The notes beneath the pieces were generated by a model. It made no database searches. It was not told the DNA's origin and worked only from the letters and a program-made list of their open reading frames with translations. From the NCBI RefSeq assembly GCF_024498075.1, contig NZ_JANHOF010000016.1:1-64000 (forward strand): a stretch of 64,000 nucleotides of DNA, written 5' to 3'. The stretch is from Paenibacillus mendelii. GTDB taxonomy: Bacteria > Bacillota > Bacilli > Paenibacillales > Paenibacillaceae. Shown one piece after another: positions 50,625 to 59,535 of the stretch (the stretch's first letter is position 1; each line of letters opens with the position of its first letter). A program made the position numbers and the translations under genes.

Positions 50625-51347
50625 TTATTTCACTCCTTCGTAGAGCAGCTCAGCCAAGTGCATCACTCGTACCGGTTCGTTCCGGTAGCGCAAATTACCG
50701 CTAATATTCATGAGGCAAGCCATATCCAGACCGACCAATACTTCCGCTTCCGATTCCAGAACGTGATCGACCTTCTCGGTGACCATCGCCCCGGAGATGT
50801 CTGCCATCTTCACAGCGAATGTGCCGCCGAATCCGCAGCAATCTTCTGCAAAAGGCAGCGGAACAAGCTCAAGTCCCTTTACATGATTCATCAGAGCAAT
50901 CGGCTCATCCTTAACCCCGAGCAGACGGCTGCCGTGGCAGGAAGGATGATAGGTCACTTTGTGAGGGAAGCTTGCTCCCACATCGGTAACGCCCAGGACA
51001 TTGACGAGAAATTGAGTGAATTCATACGATTTGCTCTGCAGCTCCTTCGCACGCTCGAGCATAACCGGATCGTTCTCGAACAGCTTCGGATAGTGATGGA
51101 TCATCCCTGTACAAGAACCGGAGGGAGAAATGACAAAGTCGCTGTCTTCGAAAGCATCCAGAATCGTCGATGCCGTAGCGCGCGCATCATCCCAGTAACC
51201 GCTGTTAAAAGCCGGCTGGCCACAGCATGTTTGAACCTTCGGAAAATCCAGCTGCACCCCGTAACGGGCCAGCAATCGCACCATCGCTTCACCGACCCGC
51301 GGATAGATGGCATCGCTCATACAAGTAATGAATAAGGAAACTTTCAC
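50625..51347 (-). CDS. lutA: LutA, CCG-motif Fe-S subunit of lactate oxidation
   Basis: About 240 residues, the usual LutA length. The Cys-rich CCG motifs are TCCGQPAFNSGYWDDA near residue 60 and EDCCGFGGTFAVK near residue 190, with SPSGSCTGMIHHYP between them. GTG 51347 is preferred because GAGGTG lies seven bases before it. It begins lutABC and lies 143 bases after the DeoR gene, on the same strand as the rhamnose genes. Confidence 0.93.
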   Translation of the reverse strand: MKVSLFITCMSDAIYPRVGEAMVRLLARYGVQLDFPKVQTCCGQPAFNSGYWDDARATASTILDAFEDSDFVISPSGSCTGMIHHYPKLFENDPVMLERAKELQSKSYEFTQFLVNVLGVTDVGASFPHKVTYHPSCHGSRLLGVKDEPIALMNHVKGLELVPLPFAEDCCGFGGTFAVKMADISGAMVTEKVDHVLESEAEVLVGLDMACLMNISGNLRYRNEPVRVMHLAELLYEGVK

Positions 51348-51446
51348 GGGTAACACCTCGCTGCTTTTGTTTGAGATCATTTTATCAGGTTATCAGACAT
51401 CTTAGCAACAACTAATTGTTACAAGGGTAGTGGAAAAATAGTAAGA

Positions 51447-51472
51447 GACCCCGCCATTGGTGGTGACGGGGT
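51447..51472. terminator. Possible hairpin between deoR gene and lutA
   Basis: ACCCCG... and CGGGGT arms around an ACCACCAAT loop lie just downstream of the DeoR stop. The T-run on the minus strand is 10 bases off, so it may be a leaky terminator or attenuator that splits rha and lut transcripts. The 108-base gap also holds an AACAA/TTGTT inverted pair near 51405-51418. Confidence 0.4.
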
Positions 51473-51489
51473 TAACTCATTCTTTTCGA

Positions 51490-52251
51490 TCAAACCGTTG
51501 TCACTGAAATACTGCGTTCCTTCAACTGTACGACCGTCTCCTTCGGGATGCGCTCATCGGTAATGATTGCATTCACACTGGACAAATCCGCTACGTGTGT
51601 AAATGCATTCACCCCAAACTTGCTCGCGTCGGCAAGGAGAATGACTTGATCCGCAATGCCGATCATCTTCTCCTTGATCCGTGCTTGCAGCTCGTTCGAT
51701 TCGCTGATTCCCCGCTCCAGGTGAACGCCCTTGCAGGATAGGAACACTTTATTGACATGGTAAGCATCGAGTGAGCGTTCGGCGAGCGGCCCGACAAATG
51801 ATAACGACCGCTGCGCCATCAGCCCGCCTGTGGAAATCACTTCAATCTTATCTTTATTACTCAGCTCGATTGCGACCTTGATCGAATTGGTCAGCACAGT
51901 GAGCGGAATATCGGGTACGATGGAAGCCATATACCATGCAGTCGAGCTGGCATCAAGCAAGATCCGGTCATGCGGCTGAATCCGGTTGATGGCCTCTTCG
52001 GCGATCCGCTTCTTCTCTTCCGCATGGATGATCTCCCGTTCGAAATAGGGAACCTCGGACTGCTGTTGGTCCTTCACGCTGACTGCACCGCCATGGGAGC
52101 GGCGCAAGCGCCCTCCTGCTTCCAGGCGGTCGAGGTCGCGACGGATCGTTTCCTCTGTCACGTGGCATAGCTCGCTCAATTCAGATACCCGGATGCTTCC
52201 TCTTTCATTCACCAGCTGCACAATTTTCTCATAACGCTCCGCAACAAGCAT
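51490..52251 (-). CDS. rhaR: DeoR-family regulator, probable rhamnose repressor
   Basis: A 253-residue regulator. The DeoR helix-turn-helix is at residues about 3-60 (AERYEKIVQLVNERGSIRVSELSELCHVTEETIRRDLDRLEAGGRLRRSHGGAV). The C-terminal 190 residues are the sugar-phosphate-sensor domain (ILLDASSTAWYMAS, VISTGGLMAQRSLSFVGPLAERSL). B. subtilis rhamnose genes are also controlled by a DeoR-type RhaR that responds to rhamnulose-1-phosphate; the same role is inferred here. GAGGTAAG lies five bases before the ATG. It follows rhaB by 39 bases. Confidence 0.85.
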   Translation of the reverse strand: MLVAERYEKIVQLVNERGSIRVSELSELCHVTEETIRRDLDRLEAGGRLRRSHGGAVSVKDQQQSEVPYFEREIIHAEEKKRIAEEAINRIQPHDRILLDASSTAWYMASIVPDIPLTVLTNSIKVAIELSNKDKIEVISTGGLMAQRSLSFVGPLAERSLDAYHVNKVFLSCKGVHLERGISESNELQARIKEKMIGIADQVILLADASKFGVNAFTHVADLSSVNAIITDERIPKETVVQLKERSISVTTV

Positions 52252-52290
52252 AACTTACCTCTTTTCAAAGCAAAATGTTAACGATGTGAC

Positions 52291-53760
52291 TTAGTCTAGG
52301 CCGGTCACCTTCAAGAAATGGCCGTAAGCCTGCTCCCATTCAGCCGGATTCTCGGGTTCATAGACGGTCACTGGGAACGATTCGCGGATCACCTTGCGCG
52401 CTTCCCATATATCGGAGAGCTCGCCTTGTGCAATCCATTGTACGATCAGGTTCCCAATTGCGCTTCCTTCAGCTGGCCCCGCCCATACCGGCTTGCCAAT
52501 TGCATTAGCCGACCATGCGCACAGCAGCGTATTATGAATACCACCGCCTACCATATGAAGTCCGTTAAATTGCTGTCCTGACAGACGCTCGGTTAAACCA
52601 AGCACATAACGGTATTTTAACGCAAGACTCTCTAGAATGCACCGGACAATTGCACCAACGTCCTCAGGCGGCTTCTGTCCCGTCTGCTGACAGTAGCTGC
52701 GGATTTGTGCCGGCATATCTCCAGGATGCAGGAACATGGCGTCGTCCGGATCGATGAATGCCGCGAATGGAGCCGCTTTCTCGGCCGAAGCGACAAGCTC
52801 TGGGAACGTATACGACTTCCCTGTCCGCTCCCATTCCCGTCTGCATTCCTGCAGCACCCAGAGACCCATAATATTCTTAAGCAGCCGGAATGTTCCGTCT
52901 ACGCCGCCCTCGTTCGTGAAATTAAGCTCGCGGGCCAGGTCATTAATGACCGGTTGATCCACTTCGGTTCCCATGAGAGACCAGGTTCCACAGCTTAAAT
53001 AAGCGAAGGAGCGATCCAACGCCGGAACGGCAGCAACTGCTGATCCGGTGTCATGCTCGGCTACGGCATAGACCGGAATCGAATCGATGCCAAGCTCGGA
53101 GCAGATCGAGCTGCTGAGCATACCCGCACTGGTACCCGGTTGAAGAATATTCCCGAACCATGCTCGAGGTATTCCAAGCTTCTCAAGCAATTCCCCGTCC
53201 CAGTCACCTTTAATGGGATTGTAGAGCTGCGTTGTCGTGGCATTGGAGAACTCATTGTGCATTTCTCCGGTTAAGAAATAACGAAGCAGATCTGGAATCA
53301 TGAGAAAACGATCCGCTTGCGCAAGCCATGGCGAATTCGCTTTCTTAAGCGCATAGAGCTGGAAGATCGTATTGAACTGCAGGAATTGAATTCCCGTTCG
53401 ACCGAAGATTTCTTCAGCCGGCAGTTCGGCAAACAATTCTTCCATCGCTCCATCTGTGTGCCGGTCCCGGTAATGATACGGATTGCCGATGAGCTCTCCG
53501 TTCTTCCCGATAAAGCCGAAATCGACAGCCCAAGAATCGATTGCGATGCTCTTGATTGCAATGTCTTGATGTTTCGCTTTAAGCAGCCCTTGCTTGATCT
53601 CGTGAACCAGACGAAGAATGTCCCAGTGCAGGCGGTCGCCCACCTGCACCGGGTCATTAGGGAAGCGGTGAAGCTCCTCCACTTCGATCTTGCGGTCCGT
53701 GAGACGGCCGATTAACGCTCTGCCGCTGCTCGCTCCTAAATCAAATGCGAGAATACTCAC
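52291..53760 (-). CDS. rhaB: Rhamnulokinase
   Basis: A 489-residue FGGY carbohydrate kinase. The start ILAFDLGASSGRALIGRL contains the Asp-rich phosphate-1 loop; SIAIDSWAVDFGF near residue 72 and CGTWSLMGTEVD near residue 255 are typical of RhaB, and GLHMVGGGIHNTLLCAWSANAIGKPV is the second ATP site. It phosphorylates L-rhamnulose to rhamnulose-1-phosphate. The start is a GTG with a weak site. It lies between rhaA (50 bases upstream) and the DeoR gene. Confidence 0.94.
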   Translation of the reverse strand: MSILAFDLGASSGRALIGRLTDRKIEVEELHRFPNDPVQVGDRLHWDILRLVHEIKQGLLKAKHQDIAIKSIAIDSWAVDFGFIGKNGELIGNPYHYRDRHTDGAMEELFAELPAEEIFGRTGIQFLQFNTIFQLYALKKANSPWLAQADRFLMIPDLLRYFLTGEMHNEFSNATTTQLYNPIKGDWDGELLEKLGIPRAWFGNILQPGTSAGMLSSSICSELGIDSIPVYAVAEHDTGSAVAAVPALDRSFAYLSCGTWSLMGTEVDQPVINDLARELNFTNEGGVDGTFRLLKNIMGLWVLQECRREWERTGKSYTFPELVASAEKAAPFAAFIDPDDAMFLHPGDMPAQIRSYCQQTGQKPPEDVGAIVRCILESLALKYRYVLGLTERLSGQQFNGLHMVGGGIHNTLLCAWSANAIGKPVWAGPAEGSAIGNLIVQWIAQGELSDIWEARKVIRESFPVTVYEPENPAEWEQAYGHFLKVTGLD

Positions 53761-53809
53761 CTGTTGGCACCGCCCTTAATAGTAATAATCCAGGATGTGA
53801 CAGCCGTTA

Positions 53810-55087
53810 TTAAACGACTGCAGCCTCGGTTTCACGTTTCAGAAGAACTTCTTTCTCATACGTTTTCACTTCAGCCAGCCACTCTTCACGAACAGGAACA
53901 CCTTGCTTCGCGCAATAGTAATCCCATACCGCACCGAATGGGTAGGACTTGAATTCTTCCGTCAGGGCAAGGCGTGTCGTAAAGTCGCCTTCAAGCTCAG
54001 CTTTCTTCAGTGCTTCAGACGGCTCCAGCATAGCACGCATAAGAGCTTTGATCGTGTTGCGTGTTCCGATGACCCATGCCGCAACGCGGTTAATGCTGGC
54101 ATCGAAGAAGTCGAGGCCGATATGAGTCGTATCCAACAGTTTGTTACGAACGAGCTCTCTGCCGATATCCAGCAGCTCATCGTCCATGACGACAACGTGA
54201 TCGCTATCCCAACGCATTGGGCGGCTGACGTGAAGCAGGATGCCGTTCGTGAACAGAGCCAACGAAGATAATTTATTCGAAATAACCTCTGTAGGATGGA
54301 AGTGACCCGCATCCAGACAGATCAGCTTATCATTCTTAATGCCATAGCCCATATAGAACTCATGGGATCCGACTACGTAAGCTTCTGAGCCGAGGCCGAA
54401 CACTTTGCTTTCTACAGCGTCAAGATTATATTTAGGGTCAATCTCTTCAGCGAAAACTTGGTCGAGTGAATCCTTCAGGCGCTGACGTGGTGCCATGCGG
54501 TCTGCAGGAACGTCTTTGTAGCCGTCTGGAACCCAAACGTTGGTTACGCAGGTTTGGCCCAATTGCTCTCCGAAGTATGCGCCAATTTTTCGCGATGCTT
54601 TGCAGTGATCGATCCAGAACTGGCGAATTTCCGGGTCCGGATGGCTCAGCGTGAAGCCGTCGCTCGACTTCTCATGCGAGAAGCAGGTTGGGTTGAAGTC
54701 AAGACCGAGGCCTTGCTCCTTCGCCCAATCTACCCAGCTTTGAAAATGCTTCGGCTCCAGTTGGTCCAAATCCACTTTCTCATTGGTATCGGCATAAATA
54801 GCATGAAGATTGACTTTGTGCTTGCCTGGAATCAGGGAGAACGCTTTCTCCATATCCGCTTGCAATTGCTTCGGTGTGCGCGCCTTTCCAGGATAATTTC
54901 CTGTTACCGAGATCCCGCCGGTCAATTCTTGGTCAGGGAAGAGGAATCCGCGAACGTCGTCACCTTGCCAGCAATGAACCGATACTTTGATTTTTGCTAG
55001 TGCTTCAAGTACCTCATCCACATTAATTCCGTGTTTCTGATAGAGGACCTTCGCCTCTTCATAGCTTTTTTCAACTGATGTTTGCAT
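53810..55087 (-). CDS. rhaA: L-rhamnose isomerase
   Basis: About 425 residues. VSVHCWQGDDVRGF near residue 38, GLDFNPTCFSHEKSSDGFTLSHPD near residue 125, HEFYMGYGIKNDKLICLDAGHFHPTEVISNKLSS near residue 240 and HVSRPMRWDSDHVV near residue 285 match RhaA, including the Glu/Asp/His metal-ligand set. It isomerises L-rhamnose to L-rhamnulose. ATG 55087 has AAGGAGG eight bases upstream. It overlaps nothing and follows the ASRT-family gene by 13 bases. Confidence 0.95.
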   Translation of the reverse strand: MQTSVEKSYEEAKVLYQKHGINVDEVLEALAKIKVSVHCWQGDDVRGFLFPDQELTGGISVTGNYPGKARTPKQLQADMEKAFSLIPGKHKVNLHAIYADTNEKVDLDQLEPKHFQSWVDWAKEQGLGLDFNPTCFSHEKSSDGFTLSHPDPEIRQFWIDHCKASRKIGAYFGEQLGQTCVTNVWVPDGYKDVPADRMAPRQRLKDSLDQVFAEEIDPKYNLDAVESKVFGLGSEAYVVGSHEFYMGYGIKNDKLICLDAGHFHPTEVISNKLSSLALFTNGILLHVSRPMRWDSDHVVVMDDELLDIGRELVRNKLLDTTHIGLDFFDASINRVAAWVIGTRNTIKALMRAMLEPSEALKKAELEGDFTTRLALTEEFKSYPFGAVWDYYCAKQGVPVREEWLAEVKTYEKEVLLKRETEAAVV

Positions 55088-55100
55088 ATATTTCCCCTCC

Positions 55101-55475
55101 TTATTTGATGGCAAAGCCTAATGTTGTCATTAAAGCGTTCTCAGCTTGCGTCGCATCAAGCCGGCTGTACTGGACGATCACCGGAATGTCGCTGATTACT
55201 TCAATCGCGTAGGGAACGCCGACTGGAATCGACGTCCCTGCTTGATTAAGAGTACTCGTGCGAATGTGTCTTGTCCGGCGTCCTGGGCAGACGACGAGAA
55301 TGTTCTCAATTGGATCCCGATCCTCGAAGAAGATCGTGAACTTCAGCAGTGCTTCCTCGGTGGATGTGTTAAGCACACAGACCGATTCATGGCTCTCATA
55401 TTCACCAGGCGCGCTGTTTGGCGGAATATAACCATCAGGAATGTACCAATTTTTCTCGCCTATTGCTTTAGACAT
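55101..55475 (-). CDS. ASRT-family protein (PF07100) in the rhamnose operon
   Basis: A 124-residue protein: EKNWYIPDGYIPPNSAPGEYESHESVCVLNTSTEEALLKFTIFFEDRDPIENILVVCPGRRTRHIRTS then GVPYAIEVISDIPVIVQYSRLDATQAENALMTTLGFA. This is the Anabaena sensory rhodopsin transducer family, a small-molecule-binding beta-sandwich; no rhodopsin is present. A homologue lies beside rhamnose genes in Thermotoga, from memory. Wedged between rhaEW and rhaA, it likely binds a sugar or sugar phosphate, or acts as a pathway accessory such as a mutarotase, which the operon lacks. No function is established for it. Confidence 0.85.
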   Translation of the reverse strand: MSKAIGEKNWYIPDGYIPPNSAPGEYESHESVCVLNTSTEEALLKFTIFFEDRDPIENILVVCPGRRTRHIRTSTLNQAGTSIPVGVPYAIEVISDIPVIVQYSRLDATQAENALMTTLGFAIK

Positions 55476-55493
55476 GGATAAGTGCCACCCTTC

Positions 55494-57563
55494 TTATCGA
55501 GTAAATGCCGCCGGTACACCGCCATCAACAGTCAGCATACAGCCGGTAGTCTTGCTGGATTTCGAGGATGCGAAGAAGGCAATGCCTTCGGCGATATCCC
55601 GTGGGTAGATATTAACAAGCAGTGTAGTGCGTTTGCGGTAGTGGTCTTCCAGTTGATCCGGCTCAATGCCATAAGCGGCAGCCCGCTCATTGCGCCAGTT
55701 CGAGTTCCAGATCGCAGAGCCTTGCAGAATCGCATCAGGCAGAATCGTATTGACGCGAATGCCGAACTCTCCGCCTTCCGTAGCAATACAGCGGGCCAGA
55801 TGCGCTTCGAGCGCTTTAACGGAGCTGTATGCCGATACATTCTTACCTGCATAGATGGAGTTTTTGGAGCCGATGAATACCATGTTGCCGCCGATGCCTT
55901 GGTCCTTCATGAGCTTGAACGCTTCACGGGCAACAAGGAAATATCCGGTGCCAAGCACGTTGATATTCAAGTTCCATTCCTTCAGCGAAGTCTCGTCAAA
56001 CGGGCTGGAAGTTGCCAAGCCTGCATTGTTAACGATGATGTCTACACCGCCGTATGTTAGTGCTGTATCTGCGTATGCGGCCGTAATTTGTTCTTCACTG
56101 GTTACGTCCATTTTAACTGCGATCGCGCGGTTCTCGCCATACTTCTCATTAATTTCTCCGGCAACCTTCTGCGCGCCTTCCAAATTAAGATCGGCAAGCA
56201 CGACATGGGCGCCTTCCGATACGAGGCGGCGTGCTGTTTCGCTGCCGATGCCGCCTGCTCCGCCAGTAATGAAAGCGACTTTGCGGGAGAACTCGGTTTC
56301 TGCCGGTGCAAGTGACAGCTTGTAAAGCTCAAGCGGCCAGTATTCCACGTTGTAGGATTCGTTCTCGCTCAGCGAGACGAAGCTTCCAAGCGCAGTTGCG
56401 CCGCGCATCACCGCAATCGCACGGTGATAGAGTGCTCCGCTTACTTTGGAAATAGCCCAGCTCTTACCTGTGTTGATCATACCCACACCTGGAATCAGGA
56501 TAACGCGCGGTGCTGCTTCGAACATAACGTCGCCATCATTGTGGTTGCGTTCGAAGTAGGCTTTGTACTGCTCCTTGTAGGCGGCAATGCCTTCTTTGAG
56601 CTTCGCTTTCAGTCCATCCACGTCATCTGCGTTTGGTGTCCAATCAATGAACAGCGGCACGACTTTCGTGTGAACCAGGTGATCCGGGCAAGCAGCTCCA
56701 ACTTGCGAAAGGGTTGGGGAATCTTGTCCGCCAACGAATTGAAGCACATCGGACTCATCGTCGAATGAGAGCATCATTTGCTTCGCATCGCTTACCGCTC
56801 CGCGAACGGCTGGCATAACTTGAGAAGCAATGCTTCTGCGGACGTCAGCCGGCAGAGCCGCGTGCTTCACGCCTCCGAAGATCTTGTCTTCCTGGATACG
56901 CGCTTCAATGAACGCTTCTGCTTCGCTAATAATCTTAATCGTCTGTGCATAAGCCGCTTCCGACGTTTCGCCCCATGTTACCAAGCCGTGTTTCTCCATA
57001 AGTACCAGCTCGGCATTCGGATTCGCCAAGACGCCTTCTGCAATCATCTTCGAAAGGGTGAAGCCAGGGCGCACATACGGTACCCATACAAAACGGTCAC
57101 CGAAAATTTCACGCGCGAGTTCTTTGCCGTTATCCGCGCAGCAAAGGCTGATGATAGAATCCGGATGTGTGTGGTCAACATGCTTGAAGGGCAGGAATGC
57201 ATGCAGCAGCGTTTCAATGGAAGCGCGCGGATGCTTGGCATCGATCATGCAGTTCACCAAGTAAGCAACCATTTCTTCGTCGGACATCTCTTCACGGTCA
57301 AACAATGGACGAATATCATCCATGCGGAGTCCCGTGAAATTGCCGGCCTTCATGGAAGCCAAATCCGATCCGCTGCCCTTTACGTACATAACTTCTACGT
57401 CACGGCCGCGGAAATCCTTAACGGTCGTCTTGCTGGACGTGTTGCCGCCGCCCCAGTTGCATACCCGACGATCCGCACCGATAATATTAGACCGGTAAAC
57501 GAGCTCGTCAAGTCCGCCTTGAAGCTCTGATGCCTTCGAATTGTCCCACAATGATTGTACCAT
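55494..57563 (-). CDS. rhaEW: Bifunctional rhamnulose-1-phosphate aldolase / lactaldehyde dehydrogenase
   Basis: A 689-residue fusion. Residues about 20-400 form a class-II aldolase/adducin-type domain (zinc-binding His in FKHVDHTHPDSIISL, CNWGGGNTSSKTT near the start). Residues about 425-689 are an SDR with cofactor site FITGGAGGIGSETARRL, VNNAGLATSSPF and catalytic YSSVKA. It cleaves rhamnulose-1-phosphate to DHAP and L-lactaldehyde, and the SDR half oxidises lactaldehyde to L-lactate. Same fusion as B. subtilis RhaEW. It is the first gene of the rha line; its promoter and an operator pair lie just upstream. Confidence 0.94.
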   Translation of the reverse strand: MVQSLWDNSKASELQGGLDELVYRSNIIGADRRVCNWGGGNTSSKTTVKDFRGRDVEVMYVKGSGSDLASMKAGNFTGLRMDDIRPLFDREEMSDEEMVAYLVNCMIDAKHPRASIETLLHAFLPFKHVDHTHPDSIISLCCADNGKELAREIFGDRFVWVPYVRPGFTLSKMIAEGVLANPNAELVLMEKHGLVTWGETSEAAYAQTIKIISEAEAFIEARIQEDKIFGGVKHAALPADVRRSIASQVMPAVRGAVSDAKQMMLSFDDESDVLQFVGGQDSPTLSQVGAACPDHLVHTKVVPLFIDWTPNADDVDGLKAKLKEGIAAYKEQYKAYFERNHNDGDVMFEAAPRVILIPGVGMINTGKSWAISKVSGALYHRAIAVMRGATALGSFVSLSENESYNVEYWPLELYKLSLAPAETEFSRKVAFITGGAGGIGSETARRLVSEGAHVVLADLNLEGAQKVAGEINEKYGENRAIAVKMDVTSEEQITAAYADTALTYGGVDIIVNNAGLATSSPFDETSLKEWNLNINVLGTGYFLVAREAFKLMKDQGIGGNMVFIGSKNSIYAGKNVSAYSSVKALEAHLARCIATEGGEFGIRVNTILPDAILQGSAIWNSNWRNERAAAYGIEPDQLEDHYRKRTTLLVNIYPRDIAEGIAFFASSKSSKTTGCMLTVDGGVPAAFTR

Positions 57564-57588
57564 TCATATACCTCCGGTTGTTTGTTTA

Positions 57589-57652
57589 TTTATGTTTGTT
57601 TTTATTCTAGCATATTTGATTTTCTTTGAAAACACATTTTTTCAAACATAAA
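57589..57652 (-). promoter_or_regulatory. rhaEW promoter bracketed by an inverted operator pair
   Basis: On the minus strand TTTTCA (57627-57632) and TGcTAGAAT (-10 TAGAAT at 57604-57609) are spaced by 17 bases and form an extended -10 promoter. TTTATGTTTG at 57589-57598 and CAAACATAAA at 57643-57652 are exact 10-base inverted copies on either side. A second inverted repeat, TTTGAAAA/TTTTCAAA, lies at 57625-57646 over the -35. These are the likely sites of the DeoR-type regulator. Confidence 0.7.
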
Positions 57653-57760
57653 CGGAAACGAAGTTTTGTTATTCGGATACATACACGGATTTGATTACGC
57701 TTTCATATCATTCGTGCATCATTGGCCACTATTCATCCCATACTACATGACAGATATACC

Positions 57761-57793
57761 AAAAAAACCTTCCACCGTTTATAGATGAAAGGC
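57761..57793 (-). terminator. Terminator of the phosphodiesterase-like gene
   Basis: On the minus strand CCTTTC and GGAAGG arms are followed by seven T residues, about 35 bases after the stop. Confidence 0.6.
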
Positions 57794-57827
57794 TCCATAT
57801 TGGATCAGGTTGAGTGATGAAAACGAA

Positions 57828-58652
57828 TTAATCTTGGAATAGTCCTACCGGTATCTTCCCTGTCCATGTCTCCGGCGCAGCTATGCCAAGTGCGTGAAGC
57901 ACAACAGGCGCGGTGTCTTGTATATTAATCGTACTATCGACTTGCGCTGAGGATGACACGCCCGGTCCGCTGCAGCCCCAGAAAATCGTCATATCGAGCG
58001 GATGGTCGCTGCCATGACTTGTCGGTACTGCACCTCCGCCGCCATGATCGGTTAAGAAAATGATAAAACTGTCTTCATATAATTGCTCACGCTTCAGGTG
58101 ATCAATAATTTCACCGATCTGCTCATCGGTCTTTGTAATAACTTCGAGGTATGGGGCCGTACTGTAACCGTATCTATGGCCTGCCCCATCGATATCGTCG
58201 AAATGCATGTACAATATTGCGAAATCCGGATTTGATGAAACAAATTCTTTCACATCACCTACAAGATACGAATCACCGGACAGCGTATTCCTGTGAGTTG
58301 CAATTCCTTCTTCAATGATTCCATCATTAATAGGAAGCCATGAACAGAATGAGCCGATCTTGCATGAGGGATCATGTTCCTTAACGACTCTCATGAAGGA
58401 AGGATAAGGGGAATCAAGCGGATATTTATCCTTCTCCGCCCTTTCGTTCGTCAACCCATGCTTCTCTGGAACGACGCTATGAAACATCGAACCCCAGCAT
58501 TCGCCGCTGATCGTCGGCATAACGGTCTGTGCCGAATACGACACGAAACCATCTGCCAAGACCCGGTCCATGTTCGGGGTATTCGTTTGGCTGACCATGC
58601 TGCCGGCGCCGTCCAATCCGAAGATTATTACTCTTCTTGCCAATCCCTTCAT
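57828..58652 (-). CDS. Alkaline-phosphatase-superfamily phosphodiesterase
   Basis: About 274 residues. The start VIIFGLDGAGSM carries the first metal Asp; MPTISGECWGSMFHSVVPEKHGL contains the nucleophile Thr/Ser and its surroundings, DDIDGAGHRYGY holds the second metal site, and FIIFLTDHGGGGAVPTSHGS the third (Asp-His). This is the pattern of type I phosphodiesterase / nucleotide pyrophosphatase-like proteins. No signal peptide is seen, so it acts in the cytoplasm. ATG 58652 has a GGAG site about nine bases upstream; ATG 58661 is in frame. Substrate unknown. Confidence 0.86.
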   Translation of the reverse strand: MKGLARRVIIFGLDGAGSMVSQTNTPNMDRVLADGFVSYSAQTVMPTISGECWGSMFHSVVPEKHGLTNERAEKDKYPLDSPYPSFMRVVKEHDPSCKIGSFCSWLPINDGIIEEGIATHRNTLSGDSYLVGDVKEFVSSNPDFAILYMHFDDIDGAGHRYGYSTAPYLEVITKTDEQIGEIIDHLKREQLYEDSFIIFLTDHGGGGAVPTSHGSDHPLDMTIFWGCSGPGVSSSAQVDSTINIQDTAPVVLHALGIAAPETWTGKIPVGLFQD

Positions 58653-58812
58653 CTCTCTCATCTCCCTCAGTGTCTGCTTTCCAGCCTTCTATCCCTATGT
58701 AATCTTTATTTCTTCAAAACCACAATCGAATCATAACCTAAAACAACAAAACAGGCAATAATAAATGTTATTCCGTGTTTTTACTTGGTTCTTCCTAAAA
58801 TAACTCCAACCT

Positions 58813-59274
58813 TCAGCTGACATGCCTAATATTGATATCTCTTTTGTCGAGCAATCTCGAGATTTCGTCACGCAGCTTGGATTCCTCCGTAATGTCCCAT
58901 TTCGCTCGCAGTTTATCGATGGTTTCTTTGCGGAGATCATCGTACTTGTCCTTTTGTTTCTTATACTCTTTCGTTAACATGCCGGAATAAATGAACACCG
59001 AAACCGCTACAACTATGAATAAGATCGAGGCATTGCTTTTCCCCAAGTACTGGAAGGAATTAAAGATATCACGGCTCGAAATCAAACTTATCTTGTACAT
59101 CCAATACATAATGACTCCGGCAATGCCCAAATTGACAATTGCCAATATCCGGTTCATCCGCCGGATATGGACGACCTTTTGCTTGCGATCAACGATTTCT
59201 TTGACAAGCAGCTTCGTGTCTTCCGAAACCGGAAGGGCGTCGATCCGCTCCATTAGTTCGCGTACAGCCATCAT
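58813..59274 (-). CDS. DUF2663 (YpbF-like) membrane protein
   Basis: About 153 residues. A soluble N-terminal helix region is followed by two hydrophobic segments at about residues 43-63 and 80-100 (ILAIVNLGIAGVIMYWMY, ASILFIVVAVSVFIYSGML) and a long charged coiled-coil tail (TKEYKKQKDKYDDLRKETIDKLRAKWDITEESKLRDEISRLLD). This pattern matches the DUF2663/YpbF family. ATG 59274 is preferred (GAGG nine bases upstream) over GTG 59277 and ATG 59271. Function unknown. Confidence 0.78.
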   Translation of the reverse strand: MMAVRELMERIDALPVSEDTKLLVKEIVDRKQKVVHIRRMNRILAIVNLGIAGVIMYWMYKISLISSRDIFNSFQYLGKSNASILFIVVAVSVFIYSGMLTKEYKKQKDKYDDLRKETIDKLRAKWDITEESKLRDEISRLLDKRDINIRHVS

Positions 59275-59377
59275 CACTAATCACCTCAATGAAGTATATG
59301 CCTCATCTATGAATGTACAGTACATGCTCCTTCCTTCTCACATCGTTACTCACACAAATAAAAAATAGGAGATGACT

Positions 59378-59518
59378 TTGCAAGAAGCCAGAAAACAACG
59401 TCCCGTTTATGTAGGCCTTGTTGTAGATACCCATCTGGATGAATATTTTATTAGCTCGCATCCAAGCATCCAGCGAAATCAAGGTGACTTGAATTCATCG
59501 CGGCAAAAAAATGTATAG
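59378..59518 (+). CDS. Possible 46-residue small protein
   Basis: From TTG 59378 (GGAG six bases upstream) the frame gives 46 codons, reading QEARKQRPVYVGLVVDTHLDEYF with a normal-looking composition; ATG 59372 is in frame but overlaps the ribosome site. It lies in the divergent gap after the DUF2663 gene, just before the Fur-box promoter. No family is recognised. Confidence 0.4.
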   Translation: MQEARKQRPVYVGLVVDTHLDEYFISSHPSIQRNQGDLNSSRQKNV

Positions 59519-59535
59519 CACTTTCGAAAAAAAGG

